Made by a program: the position numbers and the translations under genes. A stretch of DNA of 64,000 nucleotides from Candidatus Aminicenantota bacterium (GTDB taxonomy: Bacteria; Acidobacteriota; Aminicenantia; UBA2199). The DNA lies in contig CP070627.1 in NCBI GenBank assembly GCA_020355945.1, positions 4,664,424 through 4,728,423 of the forward strand. Direction: 5' to 3'. Below, in pieces: positions 19,601-30,000 of the stretch. The number at the start of each line of letters is the position of its first letter. Within the stretch, counting starts at the first letter, position 1. The notes beneath the pieces were generated by a model. That model searched no databases, was not told the DNA's origin, and saw only the letters and a program-made list of their open reading frames with translations.

Positions 19601-22208
19601 ATAGGGCATAATACTCTTTCTCTTCTATCGGTTCGATGGAAGCGTATTTATCCTCTCTCGATGCGGTAATAATTTCCGAAAGTCCCTTTACCGTGGGAGA
19701 TTTAAATAATTCAAGGAGCGGTACCTGGGTATTACATTCTTTGTGAATTTTCGCTATCAATGTGGTGGCTTTTAACGAATCACCACCCAATTCAAAAAAG
19801 TTTGCCTCTATGCTGATGTTTTCTTTCGCTGTGCCCAACACCCGACTCCATAAATCCACCAACTTCTCCTGCTGCTCATCCTGGGGAGCCTTGTAATTGG
19901 TGTCTTTACCTCGTTTCGGTTCCGGCAATTCCCGATGGTCTACTTTTCCATTTGGAGTAACGGGAATTTTATTTAACGCCATAAAAACCGAAGGTATCAT
20001 ATATAATGGCAATTTTGGGGATAGATATTCCCGCAGCCCGGCAGCATCAATTGGGGTTGAACAAACATAATACGCACAAAGATACTTCCCTCCGTTGTCA
20101 TCTCCCCTGGCAATGACGACAGCATTTTTAATACATTGGTGTTTAAGTAATTGATTTTCGATCTCTTCCAACTCGATTCGAAAGCCTCGTATCTTTACCT
20201 GCGAATCGATCCTGCCCAAAAACTCGATATATCCGTCCGCTGTCCATCTGGCCAGGTCACCGGTGCGATAAAACCGGTCATTGGCAGTTCTTACAAATTT
20301 CTCTGCGGTTAATTCCGTGCGGTTTAGATACCCCGCAGCTAAACCGGTGCCGGATATACATAACTCACCGGGCACACCTATGGGCACAAGTTTTAAATTT
20401 TCATCCGATATGTAGATATCCGTATTATCGATGGGTTTACCTATGGTGGCGGTTTGTTTGTATTCTTCAAATTGGTTAAAATCGATAAACCGGGCAATCG
20501 ACCCGATGGTAGTTTCTGTGGGGCCGTAATGATTCATTATTTGAAAATGATCGCAGACCAGGTGCGCCCGCTCCACATCCTGGGTATTGATGGGTTCACC
20601 TCCTAACACCACCAGCCTTAATGATGCACATGTGTCCCTGGAAAAACCAGGGGAATTAACAATTACTGAAAATAGGGAAGGTGTTAATTTTATATAAGTA
20701 ATTGCATTTTCTTTTATGTAATCCAGTAATTTATCGGGAACGAGAAAAATTTCTTTAGGAATTAAGTGCAGTTCCCCTCCTGCTAAAATCGACGGGTATA
20801 TGCAGGTGTACCCCAGGTCAAAGGCAAGGGAGGATATCAACATTGCTTTATCTTTCCCTGTTAAACCGGTTTTTTTCAAAAACCAGGAAGCATAATTTAC
20901 CAGGTTTTCATTTTTAACCAGGACACCTTTGGGTCTCCCGGAGGTACCGGAGGTATAAATCACATAAACAATCTCCCCGGGTATACTTTTTCTCTTCAAG
21001 TTTGAACCATCTCCATTATATATCGTTTCATCATGGATATTTATCAATTCACAGCGGGTGGCCAGTTGCTCATGGAAATGATGTGAGGTTAATATCAAAT
21101 GAGCCTGGCTGTCTTTTAGCATAAAATTGATGCGCTCCGCCGGGAAATCCGGATCGATGGGCAAATAGGCGCCGCCAGCTTTTAATACCGACAATATCGC
21201 TATTATGGTTTGAATGGAAGGCAGTGCCGATACCGCAGCAATTGAACCCGCTTTTATACCCTTCTCCCCCAGTATTCTTGCCAATTGATTGGCTTTTTCA
21301 TTTAATTCCCTGTAGCTCAAGGGGGCCGGGTAGCCATCCCCTGCTGCCGCAATATTTCCTCCTCTTCTTTCTACTTGTTCTTCAAACAACTCATGGATTG
21401 TCCTGTCTTTGGGAAAATTCGTTTTGGTTTGATTGAAAATCGTCAGCAGCCGGTGCCTTTCTTGGTCCGATAATATCTCGATTTCAGACACCTGGAGATT
21501 TAAGTTATTTAAAATTATTTCCAATAAATAAACGAAATGCCCCGCTATTCTCTTTATCGTATCTTTCTTATATAGGTGGAAGTTGTACTCTATAGAACCT
21601 TCGATATACTCCCCTGTTCTTAAGAAAGAAAACAAGATATAAGGATTTAAATGCTTGATATATTTCTTATAATGGATATTTTCAAGCGAAATCCCGGTTT
21701 CAAATAAAGATCCATCCCTTGAACATGGAAGTTCCAGGTCATTGACAAACCGTTCAACCGGGAAATTTAAATGTTCATTGGCTTCAAAAATCGTTTTTTT
21801 GCATAGTAATATTAATTCTTTCACAGGTTCTTTACCGGTCAATTGAAGTCTTATGGCTAGAGCAGTATTGATAAATTCACCATCGATTTCCTGTTTATAA
21901 ATAGGAGCGGCAACGATAATATCTTTATTCCCGGTATATTTGTTTAGCAAAATAGTTAAACAGGTCAATAGGACAATGTATAGATTATTATCGGACCCTT
22001 TGGCCAGTTGAATCAACCTGGCTGATAAATTACCCGGGATTCTAAAATGAAAATCATCTATATTCCTGGTTAAGCCATCCGGGGCAATATGATCATAGGG
22101 GAAGTATGTCTTCACCAACTGGCCGGCCAATTTATTCATCCAGTAGTTTTTTTCATTTTCCACATGTTTACTTTGAAGCATTAATCCTTTTGAAATATTT
22201 GTCGTCAT
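13638..22208 (-). CDS. N6: NRPS halfC-A-T-C-A[rSAM/B12 + PRMT-like MT]-T
   Basis: 2,856 residues. Half condensation domain 1-245. First A domain about 265-755 (A3 YVIYTSGTSG at 418); hand-aligned code D-L-T-K-V-G-H-I-G equals the classical Asp code. T about 806 (FFELGGDSL). C about 865-1,295 (HHIVRDG). Second A domain about 1,320-2,725 is interrupted twice: a radical-SAM plus cobalamin-type domain between A2 and A3 (about 1,447-2,005) and a PRMT-like methyltransferase after A8 (about 2,330-2,680). Its code D-A-E-N-I-G-A-V-T resembles Lys-type codes, uncertain. Final T FFDLGGNSL about 2,776, then a basic tail ending KKIRN. It lacks the FDF-type tail of its neighbours; the next protein is a PKS. 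GGAGA lies ahead of the ATG. Confidence 0.93.
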   Translation of the reverse strand: MTTNISKGLMLQSKHVENEKNYWMNKLAGQLVKTYFPYDHIAPDGLTRNIDDFHFRIPGNLSARLIQLAKGSDNNLYIVLLTCLTILLNKYTGNKDIIVAAPIYKQEIDGEFINTALAIRLQLTGKEPVKELILLCKKTIFEANEHLNFPVERFVNDLELPCSRDGSLFETGISLENIHYKKYIKHLNPYILFSFLRTGEYIEGSIEYNFHLYKKDTIKRIAGHFVYLLEIILNNLNLQVSEIEILSDQERHRLLTIFNQTKTNFPKDRTIHELFEEQVERRGGNIAAAGDGYPAPLSYRELNEKANQLARILGEKGIKAGSIAAVSALPSIQTIIAILSVLKAGGAYLPIDPDFPAERINFMLKDSQAHLILTSHHFHEQLATRCELINIHDETIYNGDGSNLKRKSIPGEIVYVIYTSGTSGRPKGVLVKNENLVNYASWFLKKTGLTGKDKAMLISSLAFDLGYTCIYPSILAGGELHLIPKEIFLVPDKLLDYIKENAITYIKLTPSLFSVIVNSPGFSRDTCASLRLVVLGGEPINTQDVERAHLVCDHFQIMNHYGPTETTIGSIARFIDFNQFEEYKQTATIGKPIDNTDIYISDENLKLVPIGVPGELCISGTGLAAGYLNRTELTAEKFVRTANDRFYRTGDLARWTADGYIEFLGRIDSQVKIRGFRIELEEIENQLLKHQCIKNAVVIARGDDNGGKYLCAYYVCSTPIDAAGLREYLSPKLPLYMIPSVFMALNKIPVTPNGKVDHRELPEPKRGKDTNYKAPQDEQQEKLVDLWSRVLGTAKENISIEANFFELGGDSLKATTLIAKIHKECNTQVPLLELFKSPTVKGLSEIITASREDKYASIEPIEEKEYYALSSTQRRLYLLQQMTTDNVSYNLPLVLSIEGDIDLNKINKAYKDLLSRHESLRTSFEMVNGEPVQRVHKTVEFDIRYYDAQSGSQKSEEIIKNFVYPFDLSRAPLVRAGLIKAGEMKYIFYVDMHHIVRDGQSEKVLNSDFAALYAGEALFPLRLHYKDYSEWQQSEPVKKNTRKQEEFWLKEFEEQVPVLYMPTDYTRPPVQNYEGNTVPFELNVEETGLLNEIAHTNGATLFMVILAIYNIFLAKLSSQEDIVVGSPIASRRHADLEKIVGMFVNTLAMRNYPAGEKTSSGFLQELKARTLEVFENQDYQFEDIIEKVVVKRDMSRNPIFDAAFELKNISADPGYSPAKKVKNLLIGAYPFKSKISKFDITLTGVEIGEKLYFSFTYCTKLFKEETILRFIRYFKNIISSVIENPGEKIVDIEIIPGEEREKLLDEFNDTFASYPQDKTLHQLFEDQVEQRPDNIAVVGPGLTARTNDLRSYPHSRHTLQLSYRELNKKSNQLAYWLREKGVKADSIVGIMLERSVDMITGILGILKAGGAYMPIHQDSPLNRIQSMLEDSGAFFLLTQSDLVQESSYTRLHSCHLPEIESCRTKPRQRIDNIDDLPHPNRSLVDYEKYNRYIGQAMVKNSVALQATRGCPYNCIYCFKIWSRKHIVRSAENIFAEVMLCYQMGIKRFVFIDDIFNLDIENSKRFFELVIQNQLDVNFFFPNGIRGDILTEEYIDLMVQAGTVNIALALETASPRLQTLIKKNLNLQNLRKNIEYIARKHPHVILELFTMHGFPTETEEEAQMTLDFIKSLKWVHFPYVFILRIYPHTEMSELAIQNGISSEAISRSEDLAWHELPETLPFDKSFTIKYQAEFLDEYFLKKERLLHVLPYQMKVLTEDELVQKYDSYLNEDIKSFSDLLQLAGITEVELGAQGFVDEQAASVPHLNKKLAGCFPAHQPSGDALRILLLDLSQFFSDHEKILYNVVEPPLGLMYLMTFLNRHFGNRINGRIAKSRIDFDNYTGLKQQVMEFKPHVIGIRTLTFYKNFFHKTVNLIRQWGIDVPIIAGGPYATSSYETLLRDPDIDLAVLGEGEITLSRILEKMIENNNTLPDENTLGEIPGIVFKPGKIRHGKRKREILMMDSFPEDIKEGHVTNLSHTNRPGDISYVIFTSGSSGKPKGVLTRHGSVVNLICNQDKYYNIKESDRILQFSSFCFDASVEQIFTALSSGAASVLIDKNTLLEVDKFNEYTANQQVTHINAVPSFLNNIMPLNNYHLKRVISGGDICPASLAKRWIEHCDFYNAYGPTETTVTSIILKVKQMDEKIPILSIGRPIGNTRVYLLGKGMKLVPLGVVGEMYIGGEGVARGYLNRPELTAEKFLPILYRSYRSYKSYFSKKIYKTGDLARWLPDGNIEFLGRIDHQVKIRGFRIELGEIENLLRKHHKIKETVVIAGKWKEDRMDLCAYYVADSKKRPQIWPSVGDYFIWDDLIYNAMSSDYLRNKSFIYAIKQLAKDKTVVEIGTGPDAILSRFCVEAGAKKIYAIEILEEYVEKAKETVKKLGWEEKIVVIHGDSTKVELPEKVDVCLSNQIGTIGSAEGAIYIHNNARRFLKEDGVVIPGKCITKIAAVSLPEGLYENPEFSEISGIYPEKVFKKFGQPFDLRICIENFPKTHVRSTAENFEELNLLETIELESNQNVNLIINEKSKIDGFILWLNLHTIEGEIIDTLARRYSWLPVFIPVFYPGIEVSKGDIISANCIRITSKNGISPDYRIKGILKRQQDDNLEFDYNLPYYESVYKHNSFYRKLFSDDRVNAEKSDYLIDKTPGDEEILKISELRDFLKKKLPDYMIPSYFIPLEEIPLTKHGKVDLKALPGIRSSLVNQETAYAPPANEIEKLIANIWKDILKLEKVGMNENFFDLGGNSLDIIKVNSRLKEICEKDISVVSMFKYPTIRSLARYFSQPEGEEDTPVKNDRTEALERGERDRNKRLQMRKKIRN
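14170..15215 (-). other. PRMT-like methyltransferase domain embedded after A8 of N6's second A domain
   Basis: About 350 residues between A8 (IRGFRIELGEIE plus the following strand) and the A-domain end (LTKHGKVDLKALPG). Motif I is VVEIGTGPDAIL; the SAM-ribose acid is in AIEILEEY. LPEKVDVCLSNQIGTIG aligns with the PRMT segment before the double-Glu loop, but the first Glu is replaced by Asn. The remainder looks like a PRMT-type beta-barrel extension. Methyltransferases inserted at A8-A9 usually N-methylate the aminoacyl thioester; a PRMT-like version there is unusual. Confidence 0.75.
15455..15481. repeat. In-frame 9-bp tandem repeat in the A6-A7 linker of N6
   Basis: Three units AGGACTTAT, AGGACCGAT, AGGACCTAT, encoding a three-residue period (RSYRSYKSY) between A6 (EKF) and A7 (YKTGDLARW). 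Same 9-bp family as at 26052 and 57061. Confidence 0.75.
16190..17870 (-). other. Radical-SAM then B12-binding cassette inside N6's second A domain
   Basis: Starts just after A2 (GILGILKAGGAYMPI) and ends before A3 (YVIFTSGSSGKPKG). The rSAM part comes first: DDLPHPNRSLVDY leads to the cluster motif CPYNCIYC (about residues 1,510-1,517), followed by ALETASPRL and MHGFPTET. The cobalamin-type Rossmann part follows (LRILLLDLSQFF, PPLGLMYLMTFL, VIGIRTLTF, PIIAGGPYATS, LGEGEITLS). In ordinary B12-rSAM enzymes the Rossmann domain precedes the rSAM barrel, so the order here is circularly permuted. No DxHxxG motif for His-on cobalamin was seen. Confidence 0.85.
21470..22208 (-). other. N-terminal half condensation domain of N6
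   Basis: The first 245 residues match only the C-terminal subdomain of a condensation domain: NYWMNKLAGQL..FPYDH, then KYTGNKDIIVAAPIYKQ, then ENIHYKKYI. The N-terminal subdomain with HHxxxDG is absent. The upstream gene stops only 47 bp before the start, so the missing half is not a missed exon or start. Confidence 0.85.
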
Positions 22209-22255
22209 ATTAACATCTCCTTCTCCTGGTATTTTCGTTCTTTATAAATATTTAT

Positions 22256-23971
22256 TTAAAAATCAAAGTCCACATCTTCGACCTGGTTATTCCTGGCAGC
22301 ATAGATTCGGATTACATTTTCATTTTCCCCCAAATACTTTTCCGGGTTATTATTCAGATCCATAATCGCCGGGACTGCATTGGGTTGGATTTTTTGCCAG
22401 CGCCTGTCTGCGGTCATGATATCGCGGATCGAATAAGGATTGGGGATGCCCAGTTTTTTACATTTTTCTTTAAACCTGCATTGCCGGTCATAGATGATTT
22501 CCCTGGGAGGGTAGGCATTTAACGAATAAGATTGAGTGATAAGCATATCCGTGGCTTCCCCCGGGTATAGGAGGCGATTGCCTTTTTGTTTTAGCCATTC
22601 TTCGGCATTTACCTGGCCGGTATGGAAATAGCGAAACGGGTCGCATTCGGCTTCAAATATGCTGTCCTGTAGTTCCTCCAGTAAATCCAGGGTTTGTTGA
22701 AAGTCCTCTTCGGTTTCGCCGGGGTGCCCGGCAATCCAATAGGTGGTGGTTTTAATCCCGGCGGATGCCAGGCTGCGCAGTCCATCCTTAATTTGTTGAA
22801 GGGTTATTTTTTTATCGATCATGTCCAATACCTTTTGAGAACCGCTCTCAATCCCTAACCTGGCCCGGTAAAAACCCCCTCTTCTCCATAATAATGTTTG
22901 ATCCGGATCGCATACCTGCCTGTCGATTTTGATATAGACATCCCAATAAACTTTTAAATTTCGTTTGATTATTTCTTGTGAAAGGGGTGTCACCAGCGGG
23001 TTGATCATACAATCGGTCAGTACAAATAACCGCCTGCCGTACTTACGGATCAATTCTTCAAATTCGTCGGTTACTTTTTGGGCACTTTTCCTATTATATC
23101 GCTTCCAGTATACGGTTTCCGCGCAAAAGCTGCATCTATATATACATCCCCGGGAGGTAAACCCGGGCAAGAGCGGGTATGAGGATAAATTAAAATCCGA
23201 ATAATCAGGCAGGGGTACGGTGTTAAGGTCCAACAACCGGTCATCGATATCTTTCAGGGTATATACTTTTTTATCATCCGTTAATTCACCGCGAAGATAT
23301 TTCAAAAATATGGTTTCACTCTCCCCGATAAATATCTTATCGATAAATGAGGCTTTTTCTAAGAAATAATTAAAATTCGGCGTACCGGGATAAAGCTCCT
23401 GGGAAAAGATCGTTCCTCCCATCACAATTTTGATTCCCGGGAACTTCTCTTTGATTAGCCTGGCTGCAAAATAAGAAGCAGCCAGCGTGCCTTTATACAC
23501 GGAAAGTCCTAACACCGCTGGTTTTTCCCGGTTGAATAATTCAATCAAATATCTTGCCAATTGGGAGAAAAACATTCCCACTATGCCGTTTAACTCCCGG
23601 ACTTTTTCATCATCCACCTGGACAAAAAAATTCTGTGACACCAAAATTTTTACCAATGCGATATACTTTTGCTCGTCTTTATAATTGACATGTGCCATAA
23701 AGTGATTGTACAGGACATCCAGTCCGACATTAAAAAAATGACCTTGTTTCTTCTCGGGAATATACCCCTGCAGTGTATCGAAATAGAGATAACATAATTC
23801 CCTGATTTCCATATTTGACATCACATCCACGGTTTTCACACGATAGCCGTTTTCCTCCAGGTACCCCTTAAGACACGAGATTCCCATGGGGGGAATTAAG
23901 GGGGTAAGGAAAGGTAATGTCATTAAAAGAATTTTTTCCGTGTGGTGTTTGGTGTTATTTATTGCTGCCAT
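22256..23971 (-). CDS. R3: stand-alone B12-binding-type radical SAM protein with FDF tail
   Basis: 571 residues. N-terminal Rossmann domain of the cobalamin-binding type (PPMGISCLKGYLEENGY, AVLGLSVYKG, IVMGGTIFSQ, IGESETIFLKYL) with a roughly 100-residue helical insert. Radical-SAM barrel with cluster motif CIYRCSFC at about 274-281, then LGIESGSQKVL and WIAGHPGETEEDF. A conserved region LGIPNPYS...RWQKIQPNAVP and a short tail ending VDFDF finish the protein. Such enzymes often methylate or rearrange unactivated carbons using SAM and cobalamin; the actual reaction is unknown. It lies between N5 and N6 with gaps of 38 and 47 bp. GAGGAGA precedes the ATG. Confidence 0.88.
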   Translation of the reverse strand: MAAINNTKHHTEKILLMTLPFLTPLIPPMGISCLKGYLEENGYRVKTVDVMSNMEIRELCYLYFDTLQGYIPEKKQGHFFNVGLDVLYNHFMAHVNYKDEQKYIALVKILVSQNFFVQVDDEKVRELNGIVGMFFSQLARYLIELFNREKPAVLGLSVYKGTLAASYFAARLIKEKFPGIKIVMGGTIFSQELYPGTPNFNYFLEKASFIDKIFIGESETIFLKYLRGELTDDKKVYTLKDIDDRLLDLNTVPLPDYSDFNLSSYPLLPGFTSRGCIYRCSFCAETVYWKRYNRKSAQKVTDEFEELIRKYGRRLFVLTDCMINPLVTPLSQEIIKRNLKVYWDVYIKIDRQVCDPDQTLLWRRGGFYRARLGIESGSQKVLDMIDKKITLQQIKDGLRSLASAGIKTTTYWIAGHPGETEEDFQQTLDLLEELQDSIFEAECDPFRYFHTGQVNAEEWLKQKGNRLLYPGEATDMLITQSYSLNAYPPREIIYDRQCRFKEKCKKLGIPNPYSIRDIMTADRRWQKIQPNAVPAIMDLNNNPEKYLGENENVIRIYAARNNQVEDVDFDF

Positions 23972-24009
23972 GACAATTTCTCCTCTTCCTGCTTTTCATA
24001 CTTAATATT

Positions 24010-27000
24010 TTAAAAATCGAAAGCCACATCATTTTCTTTAGTGACATGACTTCCATGCAGTAAACTACTGGAAAGTATAATTTCTCCCGGTTTGATACCC
24101 GGGTTGTTGGTCACCTGGTCGATTATTTCGATGTAGTGTTCTCCCAATTTTCTCATGGTTTCCTCTTTAAATAAAGCCGTAGAATACCGGGTTAGAATAT
24201 GAATATCTTCATTGACTTCCCTGGCAAAGAACGTCAGGCCAAATCGTTCGATGATCGTGTTAGATGGATAATGGCTTAATTTCAAATCATCCCGATGTGC
24301 TGTAAAAACCCTATCGGTTTCCGAGGTATCAATATTTTGCACTGCCAGGACCACATTGAATAATGGATTTTTATCGGATTTTCGGTCGATTCCCAGTTTT
24401 CTTACCAGTTCATCGAATTGATAATCCTGGTTCTCAAAGGCTTCCATTATATTTTGCTTCACTTCTTTAAGAAATTCCACAAACGTTTTTCTTCCGTTGG
24501 GCCTGTTTCTTAATGACAGCATATTGATAAACATACCGATTATATTCTGCAAATCGATATGGTTTCTACCTGTGATGGGAGACCCGATTATGATGTCCTC
24601 CTGTCCGGTATAGAGGAATAACAATATATTAAGCGCCGCGGCCATAAATATGAATAAAGTTGTTCCTGTTTGATTGTTCAAATCTTTCAATCTTTGAGAT
24701 ATCTGCCGGGGAATTAAAAAATGTATCGACTTTCCTTCATAATTACTTCTTTCAGGCATCTCATAATCGGTGGGGAGATTTAATGTGGGGATTTCTCCCT
24801 TGAATTTTTGTATCCAATATTCTTCCTGCCTTTCTAATAATTCTTTTTTGCTGGCAGTGTTATACCACTCTGAAAAATCTTTATATTGTAGTTTTATAGG
24901 TGGTAATTGTTCTTTTGCATACACCAGTATAAAATCCCTGTTCAATATTGTATTGGATACTCCATCGGTCATGATGTGATGCATATCTACGACTAATATA
25001 TATTCTTTTTGTTTTTGTTTTATCAATCCGACACGCATCATCGGAGCTTTTGCCAGGTCAAAGGGCCGGATGAAATTTTTGATTATAGACTCAGCGGTAT
25101 GAACGGATTGAAGGGAAGTATCATAATACTCTATTTCAAAATCCATTTCATCATGAATTCTCTGCACCGGTTCCTCTTCAACCATAATAAAGGAAGTTCT
25201 CAAACTATCATGCCGTTTTATTAATCCGTTAAAGGCAGCGGAAAGTCTATCTTTATCGATATCACCTTCCAGGATAAAGGCCAAAGGCATGTTATATGCG
25301 ATGGAACCGGGATTTATTTGCTGGATAATATACAATCGTTGTTGTGCCGCTGATAAAGCATAGTACTCCTTTGCCTCCACCGGTTCTATGGCGATAAATT
25401 TATCTTTTATCGCTCCGGTTATATATTTAGCCATCCCCCTGATGGTAGGAGCTTTAAATATTTCTACCAGCGGGAGTTTTATATTTAATTCTTTATGTAT
25501 CCTGGCAGCCATTATTGCTGCACTTAACGAATGACCTCCCCGTTGGAAAAAATTATCATCGATTCCCGGAGCCTCTTTTAATGGGGCGATGCTCACCAGC
25601 CCGGACCATATCTCTGCCAATTTTTCTTCGATTTGGTCACGAGGGGCGGCATACCCATCCACCATTTTCAACCGGGGTTCCGGCAGTAACTTCCGGTTTA
25701 TTTTCCCGTTGGGGGTCAAGGGAATTCGTTCCATTTCTACAAAATACGAAGGAATCATATATTCCGGCAATTTCCCGGGGAGTAATTCTTTTAATTGCTG
25801 TAATTGGGCCTCTTTATCCGTCACTTTACCCGGTTTCCAGACAATATAGGCACAAAGATAATTATCACCGGAGGAAAACTGGCGGGGAATGACGGCTGCT
25901 TCTTTTATTGCTTCATGTTTTAACAGGTGGTTCTCTATTTCCCCGGTCTCTATACGGTAGCCCCTGATTTTGACCTGGCTGTCGATCCGCCCCAGGAACT
26001 GGAGGGCTCCGGGTTCAATCCATCTGGCCATATCACCGGTGCGGTAGATATAGGACATATGGGACGTATATGACATATGCAGGGTGTCACTTGCTGTCTT
26101 TTTTATAAATTTTTCCGCTGTCAATTGCGGCCGGTTCAAATAACCCCTGCCCACACTGCTGCCGCAAACACACAACTCTCCTGAAATCCCAACAGGAACC
26201 ACCATTAAACCTTTATCCAGGATGTAAATCCTCATATTATGGATGGGATGACCAATCACCGGTCGCTTTTTATACTGTTCAAACCGTTCAAAATCGATTT
26301 TCCGGGCTGCACAACCGATAGTGGCTTCTGTGGGTCCGTAATGATTCAGGATTTCAATACCGGGTAGTGCGGCATGGAATTTTTCCACATCTTTTATTTT
26401 GATCTCCTCTCCGCCCAACACAACCAGCCGCAGCGAACCGCGGTTCATCGTGGTAAAGTCCGAACCTTCAACAATCGTACTGAAAAGTGACGGCGTCATC
26501 TTGAGATAGGTGATGCGGTGACGGATAATATAACCGATCAAATTTTCCAGTGATAAGTACATGTCACGAGGGATTACATGTAGTTGGCATCCGCTTATAA
26601 TAGAGGGGTAAACAACAGTATAGCCCAGGTCGAAACAAAAAGAGGAGGTCAATACACTTCGATCATTCCCGGTTAGATTGACTTTGTTCCTGAACCAATG
26701 GCTGTAATTGACTAAATTTTTATTTTCGATCAATGTGCCTTTGGGTTTCCCGGTGGTGCCGGAGGTGTAAATGACATAAACCAGGTTATCGGGGGTAACC
26801 CGGTTTATGGTTGAGGTTAAGGTTGAGGTATTTAACCGATCTTTTATTTCACTGCCGGTAACCAGGATTTTGGCGGCGCTGTCTTCTAACATGTAATTGA
26901 TTCTTTCCTGCGGATATTCCGGGTCTATGGGTAAATAGGCTCCCCCGGCCTTCAATATCCCCAGTACCCCGACGATCATCTCCGGCGAATGTTCAATCAT

Positions 27001-30000
27001 AATAGCTGCTATGGTATCGGGTTGGACACCCTTTCTTTTTAACTGGTGGCACAATCGATCGGATTTTTCCTTTACCTGTCTGTATGTGATTTGTATCGGC
27101 GATTCATCAGCCTTGCCTTCGGATAAAATAGGGCCAACCAGTGAAATTCGATCCGGTGTCTTTTCCACCTGTTCTGCAAATAGGTGGTGGATGGTTTTAT
27201 TTTGTGGATATTCCGTATGAGTATCATTAAAATCATACAATACCCGGTTCTTTTCTTCTCCTGATATGATTTCTATTTCCGCCAGTTTTTTCCCGGGGTT
27301 ATTAATTATAGATGCCATGACCTTTTTGAAGTAATCAATAAACCGTACGATGGTTTCTTCCTTAAAAAGTTTGGTACCGTATACAACTGAAAAATACAAT
27401 TTCTCTCCAATTTCAGTGACTCCCAGGGTTAAATCGAATTTCGAGGTTCTCTTTTCATAGGAATAAGGTTTTATTTTCAAATCGTTTGTTTTTTGTTCCC
27501 GGGTATCCCTTAATGACTCCAAACTACTTTGAAATACCAACATAACATCAAATAAAGGGTTACGACTGATATCTCTTTTCAATTCCACTTTTTCTACGAG
27601 GTCTTCAAATAGATAGTCCTGGTTTTCAAATGCTCCCAGAACCCGTTCTCGCAGTTCCCGGAAAAATGTTTTAAAAGTTTTCTCTCCGGGCAGATGATTT
27701 CGCAGTGCAATCGTGTTAACAAACATCCCGTTGATCTTTTCAAGGTCTGCATGGCGGCGGCTGGCTACTGGCGTTCCGATTACAATATCTTCCTGGCTGC
27801 TTATTTTAGATAAAAATATCGTATATATGGCCAGTAATACCATAAATAATGTAGCATCTTCCAACTGGGCCATCTCATTTAACGCCGCAGTTTCTTTTTC
27901 ACCAAACTCAAAATCGACTTTATTTCCTTCAAAGCTTTGAATTGATGGTCTTATATAATCAGTTGGCAAATTTAATACGGGGATCTCTCCACTAAACTCC
28001 TTCAGCCAAAACTCCTCCTCCTTCTTGAGAGCTTCTTTTACAGGGTCACTTTGCTGCCATTGCGAATAATCTTTATACTGGAGTTTAAATCCCGGTAATC
28101 GAACATCATTATATAAGGCCATGAAGTCTTTTATTAATATACTGTGCGAAATAAGATCGGTTATAATATGATGCAAATCTACTATGAGTATTTGCCTCAA
28201 CGAATCAATTTTTATCGAACCCAACCGTATTAATGGCGCTTTGGCCAGATCAAAAGGACCGATAAAACGTTCAATTATGCTCGTTACCAGATGCGGGTCG
28301 GGAGCTGCGCTGTCCGAAATGTCATAATACTCTATCTCCAATTCCGCCTCCTGGTGAATCTTCTGCACAGGGACATCTTCTACAATAATAAATGAGGTTC
28401 TCAAACTTTCATGCCTATCGATTAATTTTCCAAAAGTTTCCTTCAATTTTTCCTTATTTACTTCCCCTTCCCATTCAACCGCCAGAGGGACATTGTAAGC
28501 GGTTGATTTTATATTCATCTGCTGCAAAATGTATAAACGGTATTGAGAAGAGGACACGGCATAATACTCTTTTTTTTCAACGGGTTCTACAGCGACGAAT
28601 TCATTTTTTACCGACTCTTTTAAGATGGCCGCCAACTCCCTGATTGTGGGTGATTTAAATATTTCTTTTAATGGAATTTTCACATTGAATTGTTTGTGTA
28701 TCTTAGATACCAATATAGTGGCCGATAATGAGTGCCCTCCCAAATTAAAGAAATCGGAATCAATGCCGATGATTCCTGGTTGTAAACCCAATACATTGGC
28801 CCATATTTCAACAAACTTTCTCTCAATTTCATCTCGCGGCGGAGTGTACTCTTCACCTGCATCGACTTCCGGTTCCGGTAATGCTTTTCGATCTACTTTT
28901 CCGTTTACTAAAAGCGGGAAGCGATTCAATTGAATAAATTTTGAAGGTATCATATAATACGGCAGATCCTTTGATAAACTTTCTTTTAATCCAGGCACAT
29001 TTATCTTTTTGTCAGAGGCCAGGTACGCACAGAGATACTTTTCGCCTTTTTCATCCTCTTTCATTATGACTACAGCTTCATTAACGGTTTCATGTTTTAA
29101 CAATCTCTCTTCCACTTCTCCCGGTTCAATTCGGAATCCCCTGATTTTAACCTGGTGGTCGTCTCTGCCTGAAAATTCTATATTCCCGTCCGGTTTCCAT
29201 CGGGCCACATCACCGGTTAAATACATTCGCTTCCCTTCCAGGAATGGATTATCCACAAATTTTTCTGAGGTAAGTCCCGGGTTATTCAGGTAGCCGCGCG
29301 CCAATCCTTTACCGGAAACACACAATTCTCCATAGACTCCCACCGCTGCCAACATTCCCACGGCGCTGCATATAAAGCAAGATACATTGGTTATGGGTTT
29401 GCCGATTAATACCTTTGTTTTATTTATGCTAAACTCATACACAGTCGAACATACACTATTCTCTGTGGGTCCGTATTCATTATACATTTTGACATTGGGC
29501 AGCGCCTCGAAATGTTCTTTTACCAGGTTTGCAGTGAATCCCTCACCCGCCACCGTTACACTCTTTAGACGTTTTAAAACCCGGGGAATCTCTGTTAAAA
29601 GTATCTTAAAAAAACCCGGGACAATTAAAAAATGAGTGATGCTGTTTTTTTCGATCAGGGTTTTTATGTATTCTACATTGTACCGGTTCTCTTCTTGCAG
29701 CAGCACAAGACCGGATCCGCTAATCAAGGGTGTAAATATATCTTCAACCGAACTATCGAATGAAAAAGAGGGAATTTGCATTACCCGGTCATGCTCATTA
29801 AATTGATAAAAATTTTTCCGCCAGAACAGGGTATTGACAATGGAACGGTGTTCCACCATGACCCCTTTGGGCCTCCCTGTGGAACCGGATGTGTAAATAA
29901 CATAAGCGATATTCTCGGCTCTTGATACTGCTTCCCACTGCGAAGGTTCCACATCATAAATAGAATTCTCCAGGTGGATGGAAATCGTTTCCATTTCGCT